Assembly: GCF_051106095.1 (NCBI RefSeq)
Contig: NC_135786.1
Location: 207,943,001-208,007,000, forward strand
Length of the DNA: 64,000 nt
Origin: Pogona vitticeps
Taxonomy: Eukaryota > Chordata > Lepidosauria > Squamata > Agamidae
Direction of reading: 5' to 3'
The position numbers and the translations under genes are program-made. Under the pieces are notes generated by a model, which was given only the letters and a program-made list of their open reading frames with translations, was not told the origin of the DNA and did not search any database. Positions 21,709-33,161 of this stretch are shown here, in pieces (within the stretch, counting starts at the first letter, position 1; each line of letters opens with the position of its first letter).

Positions 21709-22990
21709 CCAGCATGTAAGAAACAGGTGAAGACAAAATGCTTGCAACAAAATTCAAGAATTGGCCTTTGTCAAAAGAAATGTTCACAGAAGACAGTATC
21801 GGTGTATGAGGGACTAACTTCATTGTTTCCATGCCCAGGTTCAATAGGTAACATCAGTTTACATATCCAGGCTAAGCATTTTTAATTTTCTAAAGAATTA
21901 TACCAGCCTCATGTCTCATCATTTATCCTGGTGTAAGACACATTGTCATTATTGAATATGACTATAGGGTATGCTATAAAATTCTCTTTAACCATAGAAC
22001 CTGCATCATTGATCATACGCCAGAGATTTTGCATAGGTTTTTCCACCCTGCTCTGTTCAGTAAGATTTCAAACGCAGCAGGCATTCTGAAAAGGAGATAC
22101 TATAGATCTTACACCTCATATACATTTCTTTGATGTGTTTTAGGAGTGCTCATGTGTGGCTGTCAACTCAGAGGTCCTTGTATTCAAGAACACAAAGCAC
22201 CCTAGGATCGCCACACCAGTCTCCCTGCCAAACAAGTAATCAGTACTGTTAGCTTTTATACTGCAGGTCACTGTTGTGGGAAGTTGAACGAGGCTGCTTG
22301 GATTTTACCATTTATTTTGTCCTGAAAAGAAGAATAAATCTAGAGCTTTCAGTGTGACATCTTTCAATGCTGGGTATATGGTACTAGATCAACTTAGAGG
22401 ATCCCTGAATGCCAGAACTGGAACTTTTTTTAAACATAGAACACTGTTACATGCTCAAGACCAAGCTGAAAAGTGACTTCTGTGTGTGTAATGCAGTTTG
22501 CTTGTTTTTCACCCATACATTGTTCTTTTTGAAGTAAGGAGACAGAAATGGATAGCATATCTATGTTTAGTAGCAGTTATTCATATATTTGAACACAGAC
22601 ATATGTTGCAACAAGCAACAGGGGAGGAGAGTTACCTATATGCCTATTTATTTATTTATTTTTGCAAGATTCTAATTGTGAGATGTATGGATGGCCACTT
22701 TGGGGAGAAAGGTTTGGAATCTGAAGGAACTTTCATCTGATCCAGCAAGAATCTGTTCATCTTCTGTTTGGAAGTGGAGGAGCTGAATCAACTAAAAAAA
22801 AAGGAAGTAGCCTTTTGCAGTGACCATGTCCACCATTTCACAGAAAAAAGCACACACCAGTTTAGAATTTACCTTCATTTCCTATCCGCAACTTGTTCCA
22901 ATTTTTAAAAATCTGGCTGACTGTATCATTATATGATACCTAAAACTGCTACAACAATTTTAGCAAAAATAGATGGTAAAAATAGAAACT
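21709..22990. other. Unique AT-rich DNA, nothing recognised
   Basis: A short ATTT run occurs at about 22645-22665. No gene or repeat family recognised. Confidence 0.45.
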
Positions 22991-22991
22991 C

Positions 22992-23109
<118 letters not shown>

Positions 23110-23218
23110 GCCTCTGGCCAATGAGGCCAGTGATATGGATTGGGTAACTCTGGAAACTGTTTCGTCCAGAGTTGGGGGTTGGAATTGTTATCTGAGAACC
23201 ACAAAATTCTCAATCAGC

Positions 23219-23242
23219 TCCTTCCTTCCTTCCTTCCTTCCC
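23219..23242. repeat. (CTTC)n microsatellite
   Basis: Short perfect run of CTTC units just outside the left edge of the antisense LTR. Confidence 0.85.
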
Positions 23243-23249
23243 ATAGTGT

Positions 23250-23752
23250 GAAAGCTTCATGCCACCTGCGATTCATTCTCCAGTGAAGGGTAGAGGTCCA
23301 ATAATGGAGCGAGCAAGGCAAAAACAGTCGGAAACAGTTTATTTTTACTGGTAAACAGACACCTTGTGTAAGGGCGTACAATCATATGATGCACATGCAA
23401 CCATTTTATACTTGTTCAGAGAAACTAGATGTTACCAAAGTAACAAGCAGGATTAAATAGTAACCTAATAAGGAAAAAAGGAAACCATGTGTACCTTCAG
23501 TCATATACTAATAAGATCAAGACACTGGGTAATGCTTAACTGTGCATGTCATCCTTAAATGCTGAACAATAATAACTTATTGCTGAACAGACAAGATTCA
23601 TAGCTAGGTAGGCATGAACTACTGAACTATTGCTGAGCAGGCATAAATTAATCAGTTACAAGGCAAACACAGATACAGCAGATTAGTAAGTATTAAGAAA
23701 GAACCTTAAAACAATATATTAAAGTATATAAAACATTCTTTTGATTTCCAAC
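23250..23752 (-). repeat. Antisense LTR of a retroviral-type element
   Basis: Read on the minus strand it starts TGTTGGAAATC immediately after a purine tract (AGGGGAAAG, plus positions 23753-23761). It contains a TATA-like AAGTATAAAATGG and an AATAAA-type signal about 410 bases in, then GC-richer sequence expected of R/U5. The far edge is approximate (about 23250-23290). No target duplication found. Old and incomplete element. Confidence 0.6.
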
Positions 23753-24110
23753 ACTTTCCCCTGGCCTTCTGAGTACTCCTGCAAACTTCTGTCTCTGTTG
23801 TTGTCACATTAAAGTCAAAGCTATGTGCTCAGCATGTGTGTGAAAGAAATTTAGTACAACACTAAACATTGCAGAACAGATAGGTTTTTGCACTTAAAAG
23901 AAAAGGTATTTAGGCCAAGAAATGGTACCAGTGTGGTCCTTCCAACAGAAATGCATAGGTCATAAAATGTTTTTCAATGCAGAGAAAAGAAAATCATTTG
24001 TGAAAGCCAGTTGATTATACTCCCCTCCAAGGACGGTCCTTTCTTCTGAGTCTCTTGAGTCATGTCATTAATCCTGGTCTGCAGAAGCTAAAATGAAGCT
24101 GTCAGTCATA
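23753..24110 (-). mobile_element. Probable internal remnant of the same retroviral-type element
   Basis: A purine tract abuts the LTR as at the 3' end of a provirus. The following 300 bases on the minus strand have the character of the end of an envelope-type region, but this is a weak impression. The remnant is broken. No other part of the provirus is seen. Confidence 0.35.
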
Positions 24111-24471
24111 ACTAGAATGTGCCTGTCATGTGTGGATGCATATGATTATCACAGAATTTTCCATCTGCAGGGAACTCTGCCCATGAACAAAGAAGGGAAG
24201 GAAATGGTTGAGTGATAACTGAGAGAACCCAAAACAAATATCTGTGAATTTTGAGAACTAATAATTTTATCATCTGGCCCATCCCTATCCACCATTTACA
24301 CATACACACATTGTATGCCAAACTGTGGCATGTACCATAGCATTAACTATACAGATGACCAACCTTGGTCAAACTACTACTACTCACAGAATTATGCTGA
24401 CATATGGGGTAGGGGAGTGGCTGTGAAATTACTTGGCTTCCTTTCTAACAACCCCCCCCCCCAATCTCCAT

Positions 24472-24680
24472 AAAAGGTAAAGGTTCCTCTTGACATTTTT
24501 AGTCCAGTCATGTCCAACTCTAGGGGGCGGTGCTCACCCTGTTTTTCAAGCCGTAGAGCCAGCACTTGTCCAAAGACAGTTTCCGTTGTCACATGGCCAG
24601 CATGACTACAGAACGCAATTTTTACCTTCCCATCTCCATAGCACCCCTTAACTCCCTTCAGTGCCAAACTGTCTCCCATT
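24472..24680 (-). repeat. Antisense Sauria-type SINE, partial
   Basis: AAAGGTAAAGGTTCCTCTTG, then AGTCCAGTCATGTCCAACTC, GGGGGCGGTGCTCACC and CACATGGCCAGCATGAC match the 3' half of the Sauria SINE read backwards. That half carries a Bov-B-like tail. The head half is missing or too decayed to recognise. Confidence 0.85.
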
Positions 24681-26090
24681 TCCCTGAGGGCTTTCTGGCT
24701 GAATGCAGAGGTGGCACATGAGCGACACAGGGCCCAGGCACTTTTACTGACATACAATGCACTTGGACTCAGGAGAAAAGCAGTAATGTACACACCAAAA
24801 TGCTATGGTGATAGCATAGCAAGCATGCTCTCTTTCAGTTATTTTAGTCAGACTTAAACTAGCTTAAATTCATCCGTATCCACCAAAGTCTATCACATAT
24901 CAGGTTGTTTCTGTCTGTAATCAAAGATCTGCCATCATAGATCTGTACCCACTCTTCTCTGAGCCTGAAGCTTTGAGTGGTAGGACATGTTATCTAAAGA
25001 TATATATTGTACTGCCTGAAGTTCTCTTAGAGATACTGGTTTTATTATAGTATCGCCACATGGATGGAAAGGCAGGATTTATCTCCCAAGTAAAATGGAA
25101 TTGTCAAAAACAAATTCAAATCTTGCTGATGCAATGTTTATTAAGAAAATAAATGCATAAACAGTGGCTTAAGAAGACGTATACATTTCTAGTGGTAATA
25201 GGTATTTTCTCTATTTAGCAAAGGGATTTTCACTGGAACTTTAAGAGGCTTTCATCATTACTTTTTCCTCCTATCTGCCTTTCCAGCCATCATAACATAT
25301 TTGATTTTTCATAGTAACCATGGAAAGCAGGAATGTTAATATTCCCACATCCCTGCTACTAAGATGGGCTACTGCAGAGTTTCATTTACAAAGAGCATAA
25401 AAATAGCAGCCTAGTAGGAAACATTATTTTCCTATCATCTCTTAAATGGTCACACTGCTGGAATAACATTAAGAAATGCATCCCCTCCCACTGAAAAAGA
25501 CATTTTAAAAAAGCATGCCACAGAGAGCAGAAGTCTCAGTAATGCTTAAATCAGAAATGAAAAGTCAGTTGACCTACATCTAAATATTTATACAGTGATT
25601 AAGACTAGTGAGAGACTCGACAGTCTCCTAATGTGACTAATATAGGAATGGAGGGAAATTTAAATGATGGGCAGCTTCTCAGAATCAGCTGGTACCATAA
25701 CTTAAACCCAAGGCTGGAAGAACAGGTGAGATCTCTTCCATAGCAGGGATCCACAGCTGGATATTTTGCCAGAAGCACCTTCACAATACAACTAATCATA
25801 GGATGGCCACCTATCTTCTTTGGGCAGTCCTTCATCTGAAGGGCTCTGCAGTCTATGTCTGACTTAAATATAAAGAGCCTGGGAAAGGAGATCAGGGTCT
25901 TTGACATTGCCCATCCACTGATGGTTGCACCTGGACAAGCAGACTTAGCAGGCAGGGTCAGACTAGACGTCAGCCACACTGAGGTGGTTGACTTAAGAAG
26001 CAGAGTGTTGGCAAGATGGCCAACCCTACTCTTAGGCAGAGGGAGGCTTCCACCTGGAAGTGACAGATTCTAGAGCTGAAGAAGCAGCAG
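24681..26090. other. Unique DNA, nothing recognised
   Basis: No recognisable gene. The 133-codon antisense frame at 24392-24793 mostly overlies SINE sequence. The 124-codon antisense frame at 25605-25979 has no known domain. Confidence 0.45.
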
Positions 26091-26095
26091 AGCAA

Positions 26096-26882
26096 TGTAG
26101 GAGGACAGTGTCAGCTCCGCCGGGGTGCTCTCCTGCTGTGGTGTCCCACTTTGCCCTCCCACTTGGAAAGCGGCATCACACAGGTGACGCTGCCTTGGGA
26201 GGGGAGGGAAGATGGAGTCGTTTAAAAGGCTGCGTTTCCCCGGCTCAGCCTCTTTTGCCAGTTGAGCCAGCAATCCCTCCCGCCACCCTTGGTATAAGAG
26301 TGAGACTAGCTGGCTGCCCCTGGAGCCAGATGGCAATTTTTGACCTGCATCCTAAGGTTGTGAGTGCGTTTTTGCCCATCCTATTCTTAACTACAGGGTG
26401 TGGCTTTATAAATATGCTTGTAAATAGAGTTTAGTTAATGTCATTTCCAGTCACAGCCTTGGGTAGTGCGGGGGGGAAAGTAGGCATGAGTAAACGTTGG
26501 CATGAGGTTGCCAAAAATTTGGACATCTCGCTGGCAGGTCGAGCCTATTGACTACCAGGTGTTTTATATGGAAGGACCCCCCTGCCAGCTGCCAATTTAG
26601 GGTCTTGAGGCTCAATGGGAAGAGCTGGTTGGAGGGTACCATTTCATAGATCAACTGAAGGCATGCTGTTCAAAGGACAGCACGATTCAGTAATAGGAGC
26701 TCACCCTGCTCTAGGAAGCCTCTAGAGATCTATGATTATCCAGACATAAAAGGAACTCACACTACGGTAGGCCCCCTTGTATTTGGGGGGAAACAAGTTC
26801 AATCAGTTAATAAAGTTGTGTCCCAAGTTTTAATCCAACAATCTGTGTCTCACCTTGTTATTTCCCAGCTGGGAGGGCAAAG
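26096..26882 (+). repeat. LTR-like repeat, copy 1 (same family as 29.2-29.9 kb)
   Basis: Begins TGTAGGAGGACAG. It has a TATA-like TTTAAAAGG near 26221 and AATAAA at 26809-26814 about 70 bases before its end, and ends ...GGGAGGGCAAAG. The shared phrases GGGTAGTGCGG, AAAGTAGGCAT, AATAAAGT(T)GTG and the GGGCAAAG end link it to the second copy. The layout suggests a long solo LTR, but no target duplication or TG..CA boundary is clear. The two copies differ at many positions, so they are not partner LTRs of one recent insertion. Confidence 0.55.
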
Positions 26883-27681
26883 CTATATGTAGTGCACAGC
26901 CTACACCGTGACTTAAAAGCAAGACTCCTGCTTTCAGGCATGGTGCTGCGATATTATTCCATTACTGTTACTGAAGTAAGTTCAATCAGCATCTATACAT
27001 AGAACAATATAGCTGACTTCCGGCTTGACGTTGCGACGAGACAGCAGCAGGAGGACAGAGCTCTGTCCCCTGGGCTGAATCCTGACCTTGTTCGGGACAC
27101 CGTAGGGTGTCGGAACCACCCTGGAGGGGTGGTGAACTGGGGGGGAAGCCTGTTGATCACGGGGGGGCGGTGACCACCCCGTTCGATCCAGGAAACTCCC
27201 AAATCAGCGAACGGGCAGAAACAAGCAGCTTCGGCTTGCTTGCAAGTCGCTGGCAGCCGGCCAAAGAAGCAAGAACCAGCCTTTTGACATCGCTGTTTAC
27301 CATCGGGTGAGACTTTTATAACTAATTGCTTATACCCCTGAAAAATTCCTATACAGTATTTGGAAAAAGAAATGCTGTCCCTCAGAAACTAAAAAGCGGC
27401 AGAAGATCTGGTGAGAGGGATAGCTGATGGAAAGGAAATAACTTTAAAATATACTTTGAGAATATTACAGTTTGATGCTATGAAGCTTGAGAAATTTTCC
27501 TGCAACCTATATTTGACAATCTGAATTTTATTTTGACTATTTGGAATCTCTTGGTGTGGAGCCCAGGAGCTGTGACCTTGACTACTTTGCTGTTATTCCC
27601 TTTTGACTTCCTCTGAGCTTGGCTGGGAAATTAACCCTAAGGTGGACTTTTAAGGCCATCAGCCGTGGATACAATATTGCA

Positions 27682-28125
27682 ATGGCACAACAAGGAGAAT
27701 TCTGGAACGGAATAAAACTTGCACTTGAAAGAATATTGGACACCGTGAAATCTCACTATGAAGAAGCGAAATTAGCTAATCAACATCAGATGGATTGTGG
27801 TCTGCAGGCAGCAGGGAGCGGCAAGGAAGGAGATGGGAATATCTCAGATGAGGCATCCCAATTAAAACAGCAGCTTGAGGAAATTGTTCCAAGAGAGGCA
27901 CCGGTTTTGGATCAGAGAGGAGTGCCAGGGAGGGACAAGGGGAAAAAGACAGCAAAATTAACCAGAAGATGCCTGGAGGACTCACTGAGGATGGACTGGG
28001 TGCATAGAGAGTTGGTGGGCATAGATCAGACCTATAAAATGGCTTCAGAGGACATGAGGGATGACAGAAAACTTGAAAACACAGTAATATTAAATGAGAA
28101 AGAAATTAGAGAGGGAATTACCTAG
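27682..28125 (+). CDS. Short ORF1-like frame of the L1-like element
   Basis: 147 codons from the ATG at 27682; an in-frame upstream ATG at 27619 would give 168. The product is hydrophilic and rich in Lys/Glu, with coiled-coil-like stretches (WNGIKLALERILDTVK; SQLKQQLEEI). It could be the N-terminal part of an ORF1 RNA-binding protein, but no RRM or C-terminal domain follows. A stop precedes AT-rich sequence. The frame agrees with the element's plus-strand orientation. Function not demonstrated. Confidence 0.45.
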   Translation: MAQQGEFWNGIKLALERILDTVKSHYEEAKLANQHQMDCGLQAAGSGKEGDGNISDEASQLKQQLEEIVPREAPVLDQRGVPGRDKGKKTAKLTRRCLEDSLRMDWVHRELVGIDQTYKMASEDMRDDRKLENTVILNEKEIREGIT

Positions 28126-28582
28126 AAAGATGAAAAAAGGGAAAACAAGGAAGGGCCCCTTAATATTGAAAACAGGTTTATATTCACCATTTGGATTTGT
28201 AAAAGGGTATATTCTGTATATTAAAAAGGAGAATTAAATTGAAATAAGGGAGGCCTAATTAGAGTAAAGATGTAATATGGTGATTTTTTATTTTAGGTAA
28301 ACTAAATTAGATATAAAGCTGTGTTATGGATCTGGAACCACCTTTAATAAAAATGTTACTAGAAGACTGTTGATAGAAGAATTATTAGAAGAATTTTATA
28401 TAATATGAGAGTAATATTATGATAGTGGTCATATTGTGTACTAAAATCTGTATGTGAATGGTTTGAATGCTTGAAAGATGTTTGGAATTGGGGGGGACAA
28501 CCAGGAAAACACTGAGATGTAAAAAAATAATAATTGTAAGCAAAATATGTAACACGATGTCTGATAAGCACAAAACAATGTA

Positions 28583-29021
28583 CAGTGGTGCCTCGCATAG
28601 CGAGGTTAATCCATTCCGGATTAACCTTCGCTATGCTGAAGCATCGTTAAACGGTACAGAAAAGCCCATTAGAACGCATTAAACATGGTTTAATGCGTTC
28701 CAAATGGGCCAAATACTCACCGTTTAACGAAGCTTCGTAATGGCCGGCAGCCATTTTCGCGCCCTCGCCTCGAGGGCGCGAAAACGCTGCGGGCGGCCAT
28801 TTTAGGCCATTTCCCGGCTTCCGGCGGCCATTTTGGCCGCCGAACAGCTGATCGGCGAGGGTTGTTTTGCGAAGATCGGTAAGCGAAACGCTTACCGGTC
28901 TTCGCAAAGCGAATTTTTCCCTATGGGAAAAACGTTGTGCGATCGCATTAGCGATCCGAAAAAACGGATCGCTATGCGATTTAATCGTTATACGGTGCGC
29001 TCGTTAAGCGAGGCACCACTG
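28583..29021. mobile_element. Tc1/mariner-type MITE nested in the L1-like element
   Basis: Terminal repeats CAGTGGTGCCTCGC... and ...GCGAGGCACCACTG are flanked by TA on both sides (28581-28582, 29022-29023), the mariner target. Several internal hairpins occur, for example around GCGCCCTCG/CGAGGGCGC at 28760-28785 and AAGATCGGTAAGCG/CGCTTACCGGTCTT at 28870-28905. CpG-rich, no transposase frame. It interrupts the 3' region of the L1-like element and is therefore younger. Confidence 0.92.
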
Positions 29022-29162
29022 TAGATAGACCGGAAAACTAATAAAATGTTTAAAACATAGAACAATATAGCTCTTGTCAATTAATTGTATGTAATAAGAC
29101 ACAGTTATTCTTTTCATGTTCAGGACTAAAACTCTTATATGTACAGCCACTGCTGTTGTTTC

Positions 29163-29910
29163 TGTAGGAGAATGATCCAGCCGCGGGAGGGTCCATGACC
29201 TCGACCGGCGAGGCTGGCCTTGCCCTCCACCCGGGATAGCGCGAGAGGGGCCCACGTGACTTCCGGGTGGGAGGGGAAGGCCCGGGTATTTAAAGGGCCT
29301 TCCCCTTCCGGAACGCCCTCTTCTTTTCGGGCACCCACCCGCCCTCCCTACTCCAGTGTGAGTTATTCTGGTTGCCGTTACGGGGCCGGATAGGAATTTT
29401 GGCCCCCATCCTGATTGGCCTGTGGATGGGGGAATTTTTGCCTATCCCACACTGGACAGGGTTGCCTGGGGCATGTAGGTAGAGCTAGCTCCGGTCACAC
29501 TAGGGCGGGTAGTGCGGAAAAGTAGGCATCTATGGTGGGTCCCGCAGTAATTTCAAGTAAGCCAACAGTACATCCTACCGCCTGGCGCTGCGGATCGTGC
29601 GATTACAGTGTCTGTGGTGGGAAGATGCGCTGGGCCACTCCCAGACTAACAACCCTCAAACAAAGGGGGATAAAGGTCTGGGGGTGTTTGGTTAGCGGCC
29701 GGCCAGGTTCCTGCTATCCTTTACGGTCGCGGGAGCCTGAGGGGCCGGGGACTCGCCCTTACGTTAATCCCTTTAAATGTTTCCGCACTACAGCAGGCCC
29801 CTCCTTCATAATAAAATGTTGGTATATGATTGTATGATTAATAAAGTGTGGCCCATATTTTAAACCCATATTATTGTCTCGCGCATTATTCCGGGGTTGG
29901 GGGGGCAAAG
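29163..29910 (+). repeat. LTR-like repeat, copy 2 (GC-rich)
   Basis: Begins TGTAGGAGAATG. It carries CCCACGTGACTTCCGGGTGG (an E-box/CRE-like CACGTGAC plus an ETS-like CTTCCGG), then GGTATTTAAAGG at about 29286, a TATA-type promoter layout. AATAAA is at 29840-29845, and it ends ...GGGGGGGCAAAG. CpG density is high. It shares the family phrases listed for the 26.1-kb copy. A host CpG-island promoter is the alternative, but no exon follows. Confidence 0.55.
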
Positions 29911-30350
29911 GAAATTGCTATGATTCCTCCAATGCAATATTGCAGTAATTTAGCTGACCAAGCACATATATTTTACATCAAATATTTCTCCCTTCTTTTC
30001 TCTTAAGCACTATGCTAAGCATACAGCGTTCCTTGTCTCTTTTCCTTTTCACATACAGTATATAGGGAAACTACAGCACTTGAATTGCTTTATTTCTAAA
30101 ATATGATAACCAATTTGCATTATTCTATTATATTTTATATTAAATTTGACACTGTGTTATTCAGCAAGCTCTTTTAGGTCCCCTAGAGGCCTCTGATTTT
30201 TGCAAAGTTGCAATAAACCACCTGACACCACCATAAACAGAATGATGCTTTGAAAACTATTGACAGTGAAGCTAACTGCATGAACAAGGTGGTTATTAGT
30301 AGCAGAAGATACTGGATTTTCAGGATGATTATCCAAGATGAATCGTTCAA
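29911..30350. other. Unique AT-rich DNA, nothing recognised
   Basis: No gene or repeat recognised between the LTR-like repeat and the SINE. Confidence 0.45.
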
Positions 30351-30352
30351 GA

Positions 30353-30722
30353 ACAAGCTTGGTATAGTGGTTAGGGCATTGGTTCCCAATCTTGGGTCCC
30401 CAGATGTTCTTGGACTACAACTGCCATAAATCCTGGCCAGCACAGCTAGTGGTGAACACATCTGGAAGATTTAGTCCAAGAACATCTGGATTTAGTCCAA
30501 GAACATCTGGGAACCCAAGATGGGGAACTGCTGGGTTAGGATATTTGAATGAAGAGACTTGGGTTCAAATCCTCACTCAGCCATGAAACTCACTAGGTCA
30601 CCTTGGGGCTGACCTACCTCTCAGACTGACCTATATCACAGGGTTGTTATAGTGAGAATAAAGGGGGGGGGGAGAAGGCCCATGTACATTGCACTGAGCT
30701 CCTAGGAGGTAAGGCAAAACAA
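30353..30722 (+). repeat. tRNA-headed SINE split by a hAT MITE
   Basis: The head AGCTTGGTATAGTGGTTAGG is followed, after the MITE, by GACTTGGGTTCAAATCCTC (B box), CTCAGCCATGAAACTCACT, CACAGGGTTGTTATAGTGAG and GAGCTCCTAGGAGGTAAGGC, the body of a common squamate SINE with an L2-like tail. Some decay. Confidence 0.85.
30377..30533. mobile_element. hAT-type MITE, 157 bp, nested in the SINE
   Basis: Ends CATTGGTTCCCAATCTTGGG and (inverted) CAGCAGTTCCCCATCTTGGG. The flanking 8-bp repeats are GGTTAGGG (30369-30376) and GGTTAGGA (30534-30541), one mismatch. The inner pair CCAGATGTTCTTGGACTA is inverted on the right. A 21-bp unit ending in AAGAACATCTGG is duplicated in tandem at 30469-30510. Confidence 0.88.
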
Positions 30723-32285
30723 AAATGTAGTAAATGATACAAGTAAAAGATAAGTAAGATATCTTGTGATGACCGCATGGATATCACTGGTAATGGTGCT
30801 GAAAGGGTTACTTCCCTCTCATTTCCACCACAGTTGCAATGCATAATTACAAGATCTGGCAAAGAGAATGATTCTTTTTTGCACTCTTAAATTAATATGC
30901 AAAATGAGATTTGGCTATCCATTAAAACTCTCACATCTCAAGATTTTGATAATGAAATGTTCAATTTTTTAAATGTGTACAAAATGTATATACTTGAGGG
31001 AAGTGCAAGCAAACTTGCATGTATTAAAATCAGATTTTAAAAGCATGTATTAAAATAATATTTTTAAATGTGTTTATTAAATCAGGCTACAGACCACTTG
31101 CTTCATCCTAAAATCGGTGCATAAATTGAACATTTTTCTCAATTCTGCCACATCACGAATACCACCAAGAACTCTCCCTGCATGAGCAAGACTTCTGAGT
31201 TTCCCATGAACATGAGATCCGGGTCTTGTCCCCACCTCTCTTTTTCCTGCCATTGTTCATCCATTGTTCTGCCCAGAAAGCTGCCAAATTCTGCACAACA
31301 CAATGCTGCTTTTGGTTAATCATGTGCAGGAAAGTTGTCCTTTCTGCCCAGAAATTCTAATAATACTGTGCAGCCTGGCATTTCTTCTGCTCTTTCTATG
31401 TTAATACTCCATGCACAAAAATGCCATTCTGCATGGGAATTGTAATAATCCTGCACAGAATGCCACTTTTTCCAGGGGGAAAAATGACCATGAAATGTCC
31501 GGGAAAGTTCACAAGGTTTCCTGAGAGATTTCTCAGGGAACAGGGGTGTCCAGTGCAGAGAAGCCTTTTTGCCAAGTGAAAAAAGTGTGGCTTTGTTCCT
31601 CTCAAGGTATGTTCACACTGGCAGAATAGCTCATTAATTGGTTTGCTTTTGGTGCTATTTGATTTACAGTATCCACATATATTTTACCTTAAGCATCTTC
31701 ACACTTGCATATAGTTATGGTATATGGTCCCCTGATAGCATTATCTGGCATGAGAAAAAAAGACCTTATCTGCTAGTGTTTTGCCTTAAAACAATCTATC
31801 CTCCCTCTTTAAGGACCGGCCCATATCTTTCTGGCACAGTGCTAGGGCATGCAATCTTTTGGGGATAATTTGTTAAGATGCAGATCAGCTCTTTGTACTC
31901 CCCTTGCATATAGGTTCCAAGAGTTAAAATAGATTTTACTGAAGATAAGGACCACACCAAATTTCACAGCATGGACAGGCCCTTAGAACAATCCACCCCA
32001 TTCATCCTTTTTAGAGATGTCCCACCCCTTTTTGGCACAGCAGTCGGGCTACAGGGTTTTTTTGGTGCACTTCGGAGCACTCCTAATTAGCTTGTGCTGT
32101 AGCCTGTGCAGATGGTTAGTCCACACCAAAACAGAACTATGGGCAGTGGTATCTGAGGTGACAATCCTGTGATGTTTTGGGTGGGTTGTGGCATTGAAAG
32201 GGACAATGGCAAACTGCCCCCCCCCCTATATTTTCAGAAGACGTAGTCATGTTAAGGAGTCGTGTTGTGTTTCTACTTAAAACAA
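30723..32285. other. Unique AT-rich DNA, nothing firm
   Basis: AT-rich words such as AAATGTGTACAAAATGTATA recur at 30960-31080. They resemble the internal part of old hAT-derived repeats but cannot be assigned. No gene recognised. Confidence 0.4.
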
Positions 32286-32289
32286 CCCA

Positions 32290-32388
32290 CCCTTTCCCTT
32301 TAAGAGCATTCCTGCACTGAGCAGGGGGTTAGACCTGCTCAGTACAGGCCCCTTCCAACTTCACTATTCTATGACTCTCTGATAGGCA
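32290..32388 (+). repeat. CR1 LINE 3' end fragment
   Basis: CCTGCACTGAGCAGGGGGTT, then GGCCCCTTCCAAC and CACTATTCTATGACT match the CR1 3' terminus, with its decayed ATTCTATG-type tail. Only the last about 100 bases remain, the usual 5' truncation. Confidence 0.85.
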
Positions 32389-33150
32389 AAATATAGCTGT
32401 CAGTCTTTAAGCTGCTACAACATTTTTATCTTCTTTATTTATTTTTTGTTCTCTACTTTCATCTACCCTACAGTTTTAAATTATACTTTCCTATTGGTGC
32501 AGTGCTATTCTAGATAAACAATATACATTGGTGGTATTATGTGTACCATGCTAGGCATGTGCACCATGTCACTCACTTCAATTTTTTTTAAAAAGGCAAG
32601 TTATCACAATCTGCTACATGACAGCTGCAGGAAAGGGGCAGAAAGGGGAGTATAATAAATTGAAAAGGGGGAAATTGGCATGATCCAAAGACCTGTCTGG
32701 ACCCTTCTCATGGGAGAAAAAAACATCAACCAGTGTGAAAAGAAAAAAAACTGCTCAAGTAAGGGACAAAATATATTGCATTTAAGATAAGAACCATTTA
32801 AGTGCAAACCAAACCACTCCAACTTCCCCTATCTGGACATGCCCACAGCTTCTGTCTCAGAGCAAGAGGCTACAAGATTAAATCCCTTTAGGAATGGTTG
32901 TTACTCATGTCCACTACATACTACTGAATTCCCAGCAGCTGTGTGAGAATAATTAGCTTCCTGTTCTGCTTTTGGGCTTAGGAGGGGCATCTAGCTAGCA
33001 TGACAACTACTGGAAACAGGATGTTCATCTAGAAGGAACATTCTTTTGGATCAACATGGTTCTTCATACCATTGTCATGTCAGCTAGAAAAAGTTATCAG
33101 ATATAAACTCTTGGCAACCTGGCACCAGAACACTCAATACTATTTTGTTT
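32389..33150. other. Unique AT-rich DNA, nothing recognised
   Basis: No gene or repeat family recognised. Confidence 0.45.
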
Positions 33151-33161
33151 CAGTGGGGTAA

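Larger units (their letters stand above)
27015..29054 (+). mobile_element. Short L1-like non-LTR element with 18-bp target duplication
   Basis: Exact 18-bp repeats ACATAGAACAATATAGCT lie at 26997-27014 and 29055-29072. The element starts GACTTCCGGCTTGACG, has a GC-rich 5' leader of about 600 bases and a short frame (27682-28125). It ends near CTAATAAAATGTTTAAA. Without the nested MITE it is about 1.6 kb, far shorter than a full L1, and no ORF2 is present. It therefore retains both ends but lacks the enzyme, like a half-L1 that depends on other copies. The L1 label is an inference from layout and leader style. Confidence 0.65.

Noticed and set aside
26096-29910. The two LTR-like repeats as partner LTRs of a single element
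   Set aside because: They differ at many positions, and only about 200 bases plus an unrelated L1-like insertion lie between them.
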